Shown here piece by piece: positions 45,472-56,900 of a stretch of 64,000 nucleotides of DNA. The notes under the pieces were generated by a model. It saw only the letters and a program-made list of their open reading frames with translations. It was not told the origin of the DNA and did not search any database. Numbering within the stretch: position 1 is the stretch's first letter; each line of letters opens with the position of its first letter. Source of the stretch: Hydrangea macrophylla (Eukaryota > Streptophyta > Magnoliopsida > Cornales > Hydrangeaceae); contig CM066997.1 in assembly GCA_033977485.1 (NCBI GenBank), positions 80,756,634 through 80,820,633 on the forward strand. The letters run 5' to 3'. Both the position numbers and the translations under genes were made by a program.

Positions 45472-45993
45472 CTAAGATTTCTTCTTGCACCTCATCCTCG
45501 ATATCGGTAGTATTGGCCGATGGCATCTGTGTTCTTTTGTCGACCATAAAAGCTTACATTCTAGCTTGCATTCTGATATGGGTTCCAGTCCATTGGGAGT
45601 TCCTACTTCCTTATCATTATCGATCGGCGTAATCACGATTGATGGCTGATCAAGTTGCTTATACAGTTGAATCAACTGATTCTTCTGGTCTTTCACCATG
45701 GTGGCTGATTTAAACCTACCATTCTTGTCTTTTCCATTGAATTTCACTGGTTCGATGTTGTCCTTATACAATACGGCCTCAGAACAATGAACTATTGCAA
45801 CAAAGGGCTTGTGATTAATCCAGACCACCTCTACCTCGTCACCATTCCAAAAGATCAAGAACTGGTGCAAGGTTAATGGAATACACCAACTGGTATGGAT
45901 CCAATCTCGACCTAATAGAGCATTGTACGATGCTCCTGAGTCTACCACGAAGAAAGCCGTCATGGTTATCTTTCTTCCAACGGTAAGCTCCAC
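45472..45993 (-). pseudogene. Element D: aspartic protease region
   Basis: Contains the active-site motif FVVDSGASYNALLGRDWIH near its start, in which DSGA replaces the more common DTGS, as often seen in Tat elements. The later part (FWNGDEVEVV, KPFVAIVHCSEAVL) is the normal spacer before RT. It lies between gag and RT, as expected. Confidence 0.8.
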
Positions 45994-46005
45994 AGGGAGG
46001 ATTCC

Positions 46006-48865
46006 CTTTGTTTTTGCTGGAGCTCCTGTAAATCCATGTACAGTGAGTTCTGTAGGGATTAGCTCACTTTCATCCCACTATAGTTTGAGTAGCATGATTA
46101 ATGGTAATATATTCACAGCTACTCCATTGTCGATCAACACCCTTGACTATGGTACCCCATCGATGGTTACGTTAATGTATAACAGTTTCAGGTGTTGTGA
46201 CATTCCTTCCGTGGACTTCTTAAATATGACTTTCGCAGGCTTCTTACATATTTCATCTTCAGATTTCAGTCTGATTACCGAGACTTTCAGTCTTTCAGCT
46301 TTCACTTCATCCTTGGTAAATACTAGAGTTGATCGGCCATTCTGATCTTCGAACACATCACCAGCCATTTGATTCTCCTGGTTGGGCCTTGCTCCAAAAG
46401 ACATTGGTAACGTGTATACCATATTCAATGAAAAGTCTCTTAGAATACTTCTAAATTTGATATATTTATCCAACGGTCCTTCAGAACAGAGTCTACATTG
46501 GCTATATCTGTGTTCAATTCTTTTGCTTCAGAGACTGATGGTGTCTTCAACTTTCTCAGCTCATTACCTATTTCAACTTTGGTCTTCTCATTGCCCTTCC
46601 TACTAAGAATCACCCTTGGTATGATATCTTTGCTTCTTTCATCCCTTCTATCTACTCATTTTTCTTCATCGATACTTAGCTTCCCAATCTCGAGTAGATT
46701 GCCTTAACCTCTGTATTTTAATTTTCTGTGTCTTAGTGAAGTAGGCTTGCTTTGGGAACTTGGGGTCATGATGTTGATACTTTTCCCACCTGTCTTGCCT
46801 TTCTTACCTTGACTCTTTATAAAAGTATTCTTGTCTGTGGCATTCGGGCCTCTTATATGACTCTTGATCAGGGTAACATAGACAGCTCTGTATCGGCCTT
46901 CTTGGACTTAGAGACCGTTACACCTTCTCTTTCCTTGGTTCAGATTGAGTTGTTATTTTGGCCTTGCATTTAGGGCATAACCCTTGTTTGATCAATTCGA
47001 CCATCCACTATAGAGTTAGATTCTTGCTTATATCTATCTCAACCTTATCAGATGTAACTTTCAAGGCAAATTTTGCTTTTGGTGTTTGTCCACTTGGTCT
47101 TGAACTAGTTTTAGCAATTCCTAGGTCAACCTTCCCTCTTGATTTATAGAGGGCTGCAAAGTTAGGTACCACCATGTTTGCCCTTACCATTACGGGAAAC
47201 GGATTGCTTTCTACTCCCATGACCTCTTTTTCCTTTTCTGCAGACTTCAAGTCTCCTTAGTTGACTATATCCTGCAAAACATTTCGAAATACAAGACAGT
47301 TCTTAGTGCTATGACGCCAGGAGTTATGCCATTTGCAATACTCCTTCACTTTCAGCTCATTAGCTGAGGGTAACTTAACATTTTGTGGCAGTCGAATTTG
47401 CCTATTGGCCATTATAAAGTCAGAATTGATCAACCAACGCAATATTAAAAAAATATTCCTTGCTGGCCTCAAAAGGCTATTTCTTGACCGATGATAATTG
47501 TGCCTCAGTTGGTTTTGGCAGTGGCTGGCACATATATGGCTGTTTTGATACAATCTCGGCCGCATTGACTTCAGTGTTAATTTCACACTCGGTCGTATAT
47601 ATATCATAGTTGGGATCCCTATAGTAAGTTCCTTTCAAGGAGTTCTTTATCTCCTGTTCCTCTTTTAACATACATTTATATCAGGCTGCTTGGGTTGCCA
47701 GCTCAAATAGATCGCGAAAGCCCATACCTTCAAACTTCTTTCTTAACTCAAAGGTTAGTACTCCTAGAGCTATGTTGATAAATTCCTCTTCGGACAACAT
47801 GAGCTTGCAACGGTGTTTAGCCCGTTTAAATTTAACGATATATGTTCTAGCTGATTCGCCCAGGAGCTGGTATGTTGTAGTCAGGTCAGCCATTGAGACC
47901 TCTGGCTCAATCCAATAGAGCTAGGCATGGAAAACCTCCTCCATCTAATTCCAAGTGTGGAATGAGTTTGGGGGAAGATTTATATACCAACGGATAGCGA
48001 CCCCGGTCAGAGAATTGGGGAACAGTTTCAACAGCATATCCCCTCAATGGCTTACTTCTCCACTCTAGAGCAGAAAGTGACCAATATGCTCCACGGTTGA
48101 TTGATCACTTTAACCAAAAAATGTAGTGAAGTTGGGCACCTTATATCCTCTTGGAAGAGGAGTTCTCTCGATTGTGTCACTATGCGGCCTCCCGTATGCT
48201 GGCCACTGTGTCATACAAAGTAGGCCACCGAAGTCCTGATGGATGCCTTCGACGATTTGTTCTCGATCAATCCTCACTGTTTGGGCAGGGACACCTCCCC
48301 TTAGACCGACCTAATGTCCTGGGATTGACCTTTCATTCCCTGAGGGCTCGTCATCTATTTCTTCAATGTTTCCAAACAATGGGTTAATCTATTCCCATTA
48401 TTGGTCCAAACCTTACCCGTATTAGCCGAGCATTGGGTCCTTGAGAGTGATGCCCACTCTGGCTGAAACCTGTGGTAAGTTCATGGTCTCTCCTAAAACC
48501 TCTTTACGATTCCTCTTGGAGGGGTAACGTATTTTTCAGTCTGGAAGGAAGAAGGGGCATTATGGGTTGCCCCCAACACATCCTACGACAGCAAGGTTGG
48601 TGGTATCGTTGGTTGTGAAAGACCACTCACCTGGTATTCCTTTCATTCCTTCATCTCGCAGAACATCTCACTCATTTGGGCAAAAGTCTGATCTTGCCTA
48701 GTGGTCATCTCAGCAAATCGCTAATTAAAGTGTTCTAATATGCTTTTACCCATATTAGACAGGTAAGCCTGACTGGGTACTATCTGGAGATTCTACATCC
48801 CCAGTAGGCTCACGCGAGCCCACCTCTTGGGAAGGACCCTTGGAATTTGATCTTTTTCCAGCCAT
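46006..48865 (-). pseudogene. Element D: degraded gag and gag-protease spacer
   Basis: The start is MAGKRSNSKGPSQEV (ATG at 48865), 9 bp inside the primer-binding site. A capsid fragment lies at 47681-47893 (TTTYQLLGESARTYIVKFKR, FRDLFELATQAA). The knuckle-like CKWHNSWRHSTKNC is at about 47300-47350. The spacer that precedes protease is at 46147-46473 (RPNQENQMAGDVFEDQ, CKKPAKVIFKKSTEGMSQHL). Several stops and frameshifts break the frame. Confidence 0.75.
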
Positions 48866-48873
48866 TTGACACT

Positions 48874-48891
48874 GTCCTACCGGGCGTGCCA
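48874..48891 (-). other. Element D: primer-binding site
   Basis: Minus-strand TGGCACGCCCGGTAGGAC, five bases after the LTR end. The tRNA was not identified. Confidence 0.65.
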
Positions 48892-48896
48892 AAAAT

Positions 48897-49892
48897 TGTT
48901 TACTATGAAAATTTATGGTGGTGTGCTTGGGCGTGCCAGAGTCCACTTGGACTCGAGGAGGTTGTAAGACCTAATCTAACTACTAATTCAAATGGTTACT
49001 ATCAAATCAATTAACAATAACAATGGGTCTCACTTTACTCTGATGTAAGTTAGTGAATACAAATGGAAATGGAAAATCCGAACAAAACATGAAATTCAAA
49101 ATACCTCAGAGAACACCATCTTCATTGATATCATATGAAACAGCAGTTACAGTAACTCGGAAGGTAATTGAGACTCACAATAACTCAAGGACAAATAGAA
49201 ATGCTTGAGGAGAAAATAAAACAAAGTCTGTCAGGGTAGAAGTGACGTGTGTGTTAGCAAAATGAAATGTTGCACTTCTAACCCTATTTATAGATAAAGT
49301 TGATAACTATCCATGATAATGGGGTTATGGTTCCTAAATTCTAGGCACAAACAACTAACTGCCCCACTTAGTACCCCATTATCTATATTGTTCCCCCACG
49401 TTGTCATTTTAGTAAATGTAACCACCTCATCATTACAACTGGGCAAAGACCCACATTCATGTTCTTATCCACACTCAACGCCCAGTAGTCCTTGCCCATA
49501 TCACCCTCATTGCCTGATAATCGGTTGCTCCCCTATTGTTTGGAATTTGTTGGCTGATGTATCTCGGTCTTGATCTTATGGGGCCTCCATGGGTTACCAT
49601 CGATCATGTTAACCAATGCCCTATCTGCATGTCTATTTCATGATCTTGGTTCCTCGGTCTAATTGGATGAGACCGAGGTATTCTTTGCTATGAATTAGTA
49701 CTATGTTGTCCTCAGTCATGAGACCGATGATCAAGCTGTCTGATGCTTTGTCCCTTTATACGTACTGTGATCGGTCTGAACTCTGCTTCTTGGGCCTTAT
49801 CTTTAGTTACTTAGCCAGCTGCCCTCATGGTGACCTCATCAGACCACGTGGCCTTCACGTGTCCTGGAAAATCCCAAATCAGGGTGTAAACA
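48897..49892 (-). repeat. Element D: 5' LTR
   Basis: 996 bp. On the minus strand it runs from TGTTTACACCC to CATAGTAAACA, with ends that are inverted copies (TGTTTAC/GTAAACA). The minus-strand TATA box CTATAAATAGGG is at 49284-49295. The 3' LTR lies beyond the left edge, or was lost behind element B. Confidence 0.8.
49284..49295 (-). promoter_or_regulatory. TATA box of the D 5' LTR
   Basis: Minus-strand CTATAAATAGGG lies about 600 bp from the LTR start and is the best core promoter candidate in this LTR. Confidence 0.6.
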
Positions 49893-50216
49893 CTTAGTTC
49901 AGTAAATTCATAAATCATACCAAGCATATTTGGATATCATATGGAGGGTTCCTAAAACAATGACAGATGTTATCTACTCACTACAAGAAGGGAATTGGTA
50001 TTCCCACCCTAAAATTGAACTAATATACTCTATAAAAACTATTGACACATCATACAATACCATCCGTAAAAGCATTCCATGAAATCCATTAGTTCTATCC
50101 ATTTTCCTTACAAGAAACATGTTAATGATGACTTTGAGATTTAATTCCTATGTTGCATATGGTGGTTATCAAACCATGTGGTGGATTTTGAAAAGGAGGC
50201 AAATTCAAGGGTCAAA

Positions 50217-50425
50217 CTACAATACACCCACTCACAAAGGGGTGGATGTCAATCCCAACCACATTTGTCATAACTGACTCATAACAGTAAGCCACATTTT
50301 TTGTAACAGGCTTGAAATTGAGCCACATTTCTCATAACTAAATTTATGATTTTGGTGATGTGGCTCAAGCTGAACCACACGATGGAGGGTTGACATCCAC
50401 CCTTTTTTTAGGGGGTGTATGTTAG
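50217..50425. mobile_element. MITE-like inverted repeat, 209 bp
   Basis: The first 40 bp (CTACAATACACCC ... GGTGGATGTCAATCCC) are repeated inverted at the other end (GGGTTGACATCCACCC ... GGGTGTATGTTAG). No ORF is present. A clear TSD is not visible, so the superfamily is not assigned. Confidence 0.55.
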
Positions 50426-51096
50426 ATTTTCCCGGCAAATTAATGTAGTCCATCTGATTTTTGATTTAACAAATAAAAACAGGATATATGATGTATGGGG
50501 TTGATCAGGGGACATCATTCCTTAACTACCTTAATAAAGTCTTAACCACAAATAACGCCTACTTATTGAAGTAGTTGTTTGTTTTGGTAGGATCGTAGGA
50601 GATGAATTTTAGTATGAGTCGGCAAAAATCTGTTTTGGTCAACTAAATAGTACAAAGGGCATTTTAGTAACTTTAAGACAATTGGGCTGTGTTTGTGTGC
50701 AGTTTTCTTTTTCATATTCTTTGTTCTGCTTTTTCTGATGTCTTATTTTTTATTTTATTTTATTTATTAATTTTTTTTTCCGGGTGTTTGGATAGCTAAC
50801 ATCTATCAACATGGCTTCACGAACACAACCATTGGATATTTATAAATTACATAAAGTGCTTTTTAAAAAAAAATGAATTCAAAAGTGGGCACATAATTTA
50901 TATATATATATATATATATATAAAAAAAATCAACTCTCAAGTGCATAATTTTCATCATTTGGGGAAAATTCATTCTTAAAAAAATGGTGAGGGCTTGATT
51001 TTTCCTATCAATTTGAATAATTGAATGTATGATTTAATGTATAAACAATCCTAGTCCTCTCAATTTTTGTTGAGTAAAACAAATAAGGGATTTTTT

Positions 51097-51308
51097 TATG
51101 ATACAACAATAGTGTCATGGTTGTACCATATAGTCTTAGTGGTTTTGGTCCTAACATATTGTGGTTTGGTCCCAATGTATATAGTAATTTTTAAAATAAT
51201 TCAAAGTGACTTTCAAAACTAAAATATTACAACACGTTCGAACCAAATCACAGCATGTTAGGAACAAAAATAGGGTGTATAATACTATACCACTATGGTT
51301 GTATCATA
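51097..51308. mobile_element. MITE-like foldback, 212 bp
   Basis: The ends are TATGATACAACAATAGTG and its inverted partner CCACTATGGTTGTATCATA. The inner arms also pair (GTCCTAACATATTGTGGTTTGG against CCAAATCACAGCATGTTAGG), giving arms of about 85 bp. The superfamily is not assigned. Confidence 0.55.
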
Positions 51309-51486
51309 GAATTTTCTAACATCCAATATGTTTTGATTTTTGGGATTTTAGGTGATAGATCCTTTAAAATTAAGTGTATTAGTCCAAGCTCTGCACGATC
51401 TGGCCATTTTTTAAAAAGTCCATCGTTACTTTTTAAATTTGGTGACAAGCCCCTCGCTAGAATTGAAAAATGGCTTAATTAAATAT

Positions 51487-53301
51487 CATTTGTCAACTTT
51501 AAACTACCATAACTCATTTTTTTAGTCTTTTTAAGTGGATTTTTTTTTTCATGTATTTCTTCCAGATCTACCCAATGAAGTTGAAAATTGTACAAAAGAA
51601 AGTAATTTGGAACCTCAATTTTTGATTTATCTGTCAAAAAAGATGATGTTATACTCAACTTTAAACCACCATAACTCACTCGTTTTTTAGCCTTTTTGAG
51701 TGATTTTTTTTTATTTAATGTATTTCTTCTTACTTAATGGAGTTGAAAATTTGTACCAAAGAAAGTAATTTGGAACCTCAAATTTTTAATTTATCTGTCA
51801 AAGTAGACGATAATATCTGTTTTGATATATATTATTTGTCAACTTTCAACCACCATAACTCACTCATTTTTAGCCTTGTTGAAAATTTTTTTATTTCATG
51901 TAATTTTTCGAGACCTACGTAATGGAGTTGAAAATTGTTTTGAACCTCATTTTTTTTTTTTATCTGTCAAAACAGATGATATTATCTGATGATACTATTT
52001 TTGGATAAGGAGAGTTTTTGATGTGTATAGAGCAGATAGGAGAGAGAAAGAATGTGTATGTAGTTTGGCTCTGTTAATGAAGGAACATACAGTCACGTGT
52101 GTGTCTGAGCACTTTCACTATATCAAGGAAAAAAAAAACGTACTGCAGGGACCTTGGTAATCCAACAATGAAGACTGGTACTACCAAGGGTCGGTCGTGC
52201 AGGGTATGCATTTAGAGAGGTATGCATTTAGAGTTTCTTGGGAGACATTGGACAATGTAGTATATTTTCTAGGTTGGATTTTTGATCAACTCGGATCGGA
52301 TCCCCTCTAAGGGGGATGAGAGGACCCTTTTATAGAAGGAAGAGTCCTCTCTTATAAGACGTTCAAATTTAGTTAGGTAACATATTGACAGCCTGCGATG
52401 ATGGTTGTATATATATTCGGCCAGTTTCCTAATCAATTTAGGAAACTGTTGATGCAAATCTGGAAGGTTTGCTAACTGGTTTAGGAAACTAGGTTCCAAA
52501 ATGTGGGGGACGCACCTCTGGGTGGGCCGAGCTGGTCCCGAGCTATACGGTGTCTGGGTGTCTCTATCCCAACCTATTGGTCGGGCTTCTCTTTTTATAG
52601 GGCCTTGTGTTACAAGACCAAGAAGCCCTGAGTGTTCGGGACCGCTCGGGATGATGTTCATCCAAACAATTGTACATGTCTTGATCCGGATAGAGGTTGG
52701 TCACTGAGTAGAACCGTTCGGTCTATAGTGAAGCCAGTTTTGGGCATATGAATATCTATTTTGATTTTTGACAGATGAGATTAATATTATCTGTCAACTT
52801 TAAACTACCATAACTCACTCGTTTTTTTAGCTTTTTGAATGATATTTTTTTTTTGATTTCATGTATTTCTTCTAGATCTATGCGATGGGGTTGAAAATTG
52901 TACAAAAAAAAAAAGTAATTTGGAACCTAGTTTTTTTTTTTTTATCTGTCAAAACAAATGATATTATCTATTTTGACAGATAATATTAACATTAACCGTC
53001 AATTTTAAACTACCATAAATCACTCGTTTTTTTTAGCGTTTTTGAGTTATTACTTTTTTTTTTAATTTTTTTTTTCTTGTATTTCATCGAGATCTATGCA
53101 ATGGGGTTGAAAATTGTACAAAACAAAGTAATTTGGAATCTTATTTTTTGATTTTATCCATCAAAATAGATAATATTATAAGTTTTGAGAGATAATAATA
53201 ATATTATCTGTCAACTTTAAACTACCATTACTCACTCATTTTTTTTTTGGCATTTTTGAGTGAATTTTTTTCTTGATTTCATGTATTTCTTCGAAAACTA
53301 T
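51487..53301. repeat. 165-210-bp tandem repeat, interrupted by two LTR insertions
   Basis: The unit contains TCAACTTTAAACTACCATAA, CATGTATTTCTTC, GTTGAAAATTGTAC and TATCTGTCAAAA. Copies start near 51493, 51656, 51840, 52795, 53000 and 53212. Solo LTR I splits one unit, and the 5' LTR of J cuts the last. T-runs make the unit length vary. Confidence 0.8.
51987..52751 (-). mobile_element. Element I: solo LTR of a Tat element
   Basis: On the minus strand it runs from TCATATGCCC (TG changed to TC) to GTATCATCA. Compare the LTR of J, TGATATGTCC to GGCATCATCA. Shared internal blocks include AGTTTCCTAAAT...TTAGGAAAC, TATAAAAGGGTCC and GGGATCCGA. The imperfect TSD is TTATC (51982-51986) and ATATC (52752-52756). 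The 130-residue minus-strand ORF inside it is not considered a gene. Confidence 0.68.
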
Positions 53302-53919
53302 TGATATGTCCAGAAATATCCTGTAGCGGTCCAATCGCCACGTAGTCATCCAATAGCCCGGGGAATCCGGGTTAGGAGCATAGGGCCCACAGGCCCGGGT
53401 CGTCCGGCTGTGCTTATCCGAGATACCCGCAGCTCGGGTACCAGGCATGATAGGGCTCCGGGAGATGCGGCATAAATCACGTTTCTTTCCATCCCTGCGC
53501 AATCATGACTCTATCAAGAGAATCAATAGTTTCCTAAATCATTTAGGAAACCAAACATTGTATAAATCTATTGTAATTGGATTATGCTTCCTAATCTAAT
53601 AAACTTACCATGTAAGGGTGGACTCTTGCACCTATAAAAGAGCCCACCTACCCTCACAGAAGGGATCCGAACATCAACTCTCCGAGCATATAAACACACC
53701 TCAGAGAACTCACCACCAGATACGCATACACCCGGCCGGTATTACTGGTAGTGCTGCCCACCATTGTTGGCTCACCAGGCCCGCCGGTGATCTGCTAGTG
53801 AACGTGCTCAGGCACACTCGTGGACGTAGGTCACCTCATTAACGGGGCCGAACCACATACAAATCCTTTGTGATCTTATTTTCTGTCTAAATTACCCTTA
53901 CCAATTTTCGGCATCATCA
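53302..53919 (+). repeat. Element J: 5' LTR
   Basis: Starts TGATATGTCC inside a tandem repeat unit and ends GGCATCA or GGCATCATCA, just before the primer-binding site. About 615 bp. Confidence 0.82.
53632..53640 (+). promoter_or_regulatory. TATA box of the J 5' LTR
   Basis: CCTATAAAAGAGCCCACC lies about 280 bp before the LTR end. The same block in the diverged solo LTR I reads TATAAAAGGGTCC. Confidence 0.7.
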
Positions 53920-53922
53920 GTT

Positions 53923-53940
53923 TGGCGCCGTCTGTGGGAA
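53923..53940 (+). other. Element J: primer-binding site
   Basis: TGGCGCCGTCTGTGGGAA, the site typical of many plant Tat elements. Confidence 0.88.
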
Positions 53941-53985
53941 TCCGATACAGTTTTCTCATCAACAAAAAATCTTTGACTGATTGAC

Positions 53986-56900
53986 ATGCCTCCTAAGAGG
54001 GGTAAGAAGACCGCCGACTCAACCGGTCAGGAGGACCTACAGATCGAGACACGGGCGACCTCCATGACCTCCGACCAGGTCACAGCAGCCCTGGAGCGGC
54101 TCTTGGAGGGCCAGCTCCGGACACAACAGCAAATAGAGGCGCTCATGGCCCAGCATGAAAAAGTAGTCGAGGACCCCGAGAAGGGCCCTTCGTCGGAAAA
54201 GCGGCCTGAAAAGAGCACATCCAGTAAGAGGCCTGCCCGGAAGCGCGGAAAAACCAGATCCGCTCCAGGGTCCCAACTAAATCGGGAAAGCCAGGCGGAA
54301 GGAGAACGTAGCCAACCCGCTAAACGCCCACAGGAAGGACCTCGGTACGTTCCTCGCCGAGCGCGCCGAGTGGAGGATGCCCGGATGCTCATCGAACGGC
54401 GGCGGGCCGCAAGAGGAGAAGCATCCGGACGAAAGGTTAGGGAACCGGTCGACGATCCGCCCGCCCTAAGCCGGGATGATCTTAGGCACAGGCTATCCCG
54501 AACTCGCAGCCGAATACTATCCCCAAGATCGACGCGCTTCGAGGATGAGGCGTCATCATCCGACCCCACTTACTACTCAGATGCAGAGAGGAGGACCGGG
54601 CGTACTGACGTTAAAGCCCAGGTCGAGGAGCTGCAGCAGCAGATTGAGAGGTTGAACCGCAAGTCCGGTCACGACCTCACTAATACAGAAACAGAGTCGC
54701 CCTACACCGCCCGGGTGACACAGTTCCCGATTCCACGGAAGTTCAAACCCCCTCATCTCAGCTCATACGACGGCAAGGGGAGCCCGGTGGACCACATCCG
54801 CACCTATAAGGCGCAGATGGCACTAGTCACTACAACGGACGAGCTACTATGCCTAGCGTTCCCCAGTACTCTAAAGGGATCGGCCGCACAATGGTTCCAT
54901 GCACTAAAGCCGCGAACGGTGGATAACTTCAAAACCCTCGGCAAACTCTTCATCAGCCAATTCGTCGGGATGCTGGACCGATCGCAGCCAGACACCCAGC
55001 TGCTGGCTGTCAAGCAGCAGAAGGGGGAATCGTTGAGGGAATACGTAGATCGTTTCAACCAGCAGAGGCTACTGATCCGAAACCTCAACGAGACAGCTGC
55101 AATCATGGCCTTCTGCTCGGGAGTTCAGCACACCAAGGTGGCCACGTCGTTCCATCGAAACCGACCGGCGACCCTGGTGGAACTCTCGGAAAGAGTTGGA
55201 AAGTATATCGATACCGAGGAGTTCTTGAAAGCCAAACGCGCCAGCCAGACAGGAGATGAATCCCCGAAACTCAAGCGCAAGCGTGAGGGGTCGGAGAAGA
55301 ACCCGGGAAAAAAGCCGAAGCAAGACCAGAGGGATCCTAGGGGCCAGCCCCTAGTAGCCTTCACGCCCCTTTCCCGGCCCATTCACGAAGTAATAGCTGC
55401 AGCGGAGGAACAGAGGCTGCTCCCGCAGCCAGCTAAACTCAGAGCCCCACCCGGTAAGAGAAACCGGGAGAAGTTTTGCCGTTATCACAGGGATCACGGC
55501 CACGACACGGAGGATTGCTTCAAGTTGAAGATAGCAATCGAGAAGCTGATCGAGCAAGGGCATCTTGCAGAGTTTGTCACAGCTGACAGGCGCCCCCGTC
55601 AAGACACCCGAGCTCCCGGACAGCCCCCTCCACCGCTCGGCCATATCAACGTGATCTCCGGAGGAACATCGGGCGGATGTGACTCTCAGTCGGCTAGGAA
55701 GAGGCATGCCAGAGCATCCCGAACGGATGTATGGCACGTCCAATCCGCCGGCTCCTCACCAACTGACGTCCTGACGTTCTCGTCCGACGACGTACAGGGA
55801 CTTCACTGCCCCCATGATGACCCGTTGGTGGTGACGCTGTCTATAGCCAACTATATGGTCCAAAGGGTACTAGTTGACACGGGCAGCTCGTCCGACATAA
55901 TGTTCACAGCAGAATTCGACCAACTCGGAATCGATCGGGATCGGCTCCGGCCAGTCGCTACTCCTTTGGTTGGATTCAACGGCTCCAGCACTCAACCGCT
56001 CGGCACGATCGAGCTCCCGGTCCTCATGGAGACCTACCCGCAACAGGTTTCCATGCTCACCAATTTTGTGATAGTGGATGCCCCATCGGCCTACAATGTC
56101 ATCCTCGGGAGGCCGACCCTCAACAGGGCCCGAGCAGTTGTCTCCACATACAGCTTGACCGTGAAGTTTTCAACTCCCCAGGGACCTGGATGCCTGCGAG
56201 GAGACCAGACCACGGCTCGAAGTTGTTATGTTAGCTCATTGAGCCGGGGGGCAATCACTGAGACACTAAACGTCCAAGAAATGGACCCCAGGGACCCGAG
56301 GGAAGTGATAGGGCCCATGGAAGAATTGGAGCAGGATGTGCTGAATCCCGAGGATCCAGTCCGCACGATCAACGTAGGCGCATTGTTGGAGCCCGCCTTG
56401 AAAGAAAAGTTGATCCAGTTCCTGAAGCAAAACCAGGATGTTTTCGCCTGGAGTCATGAGGACATGCCCGGGATTGATCCCCGAGTAATGTCCCATCACC
56501 TCAATGTCAGCCCAGACTGCCGTCCGGTAAAGCAGAAAAGAAGGGGCATGGCGTCCGAGAGGCAAAAAGCTGTAAGTGAGGAGGTAGAAAAGCTCCTAAA
56601 AGCTAACTCCATCCGGGAGGTCCACTACCCCGATTGGTTAGCCAACGTTGTTCTGGTCAAGAAGAGCAATGGTAAATGGAGGATGTGTGTGGACTTCACC
56701 GACCTCAACAAGGCCTGTCCCAAGGATTGTTATCCGCTACCCAGGATAGACCTCCTTGTTGATTCAACGGCAGGCCACTCACTCCTCACGTTCATGGACG
56801 CCTATTCGGGGTACAATCAGATCAGCATGTACCCCGGGGATGAAGAGAAGACAGCGTTCATCACCGACCAAGGCACGTACTGTTACAGGGTTATGCCCTT

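Larger units (their letters stand above)
49893..51486. other. AT-rich intergenic DNA with two foldback units
   Basis: No gene found on either strand. It holds the two inverted-repeat units at 50217-50425 and 51097-51308 and a (TA)n run at 50899-50922. This is probably the non-LTR background into which D and J inserted. Confidence 0.6.

Noticed and set aside
49893..51486. Possible host gene in the AT-rich interval
   Set aside because: No ORF over 75 residues, no coding bias and no splice pattern on either strand.
52269..52661. 130-residue minus-strand ORF
   Set aside because: Lies within solo LTR I and has no recognisable domain. LTRs of this family are otherwise non-coding.
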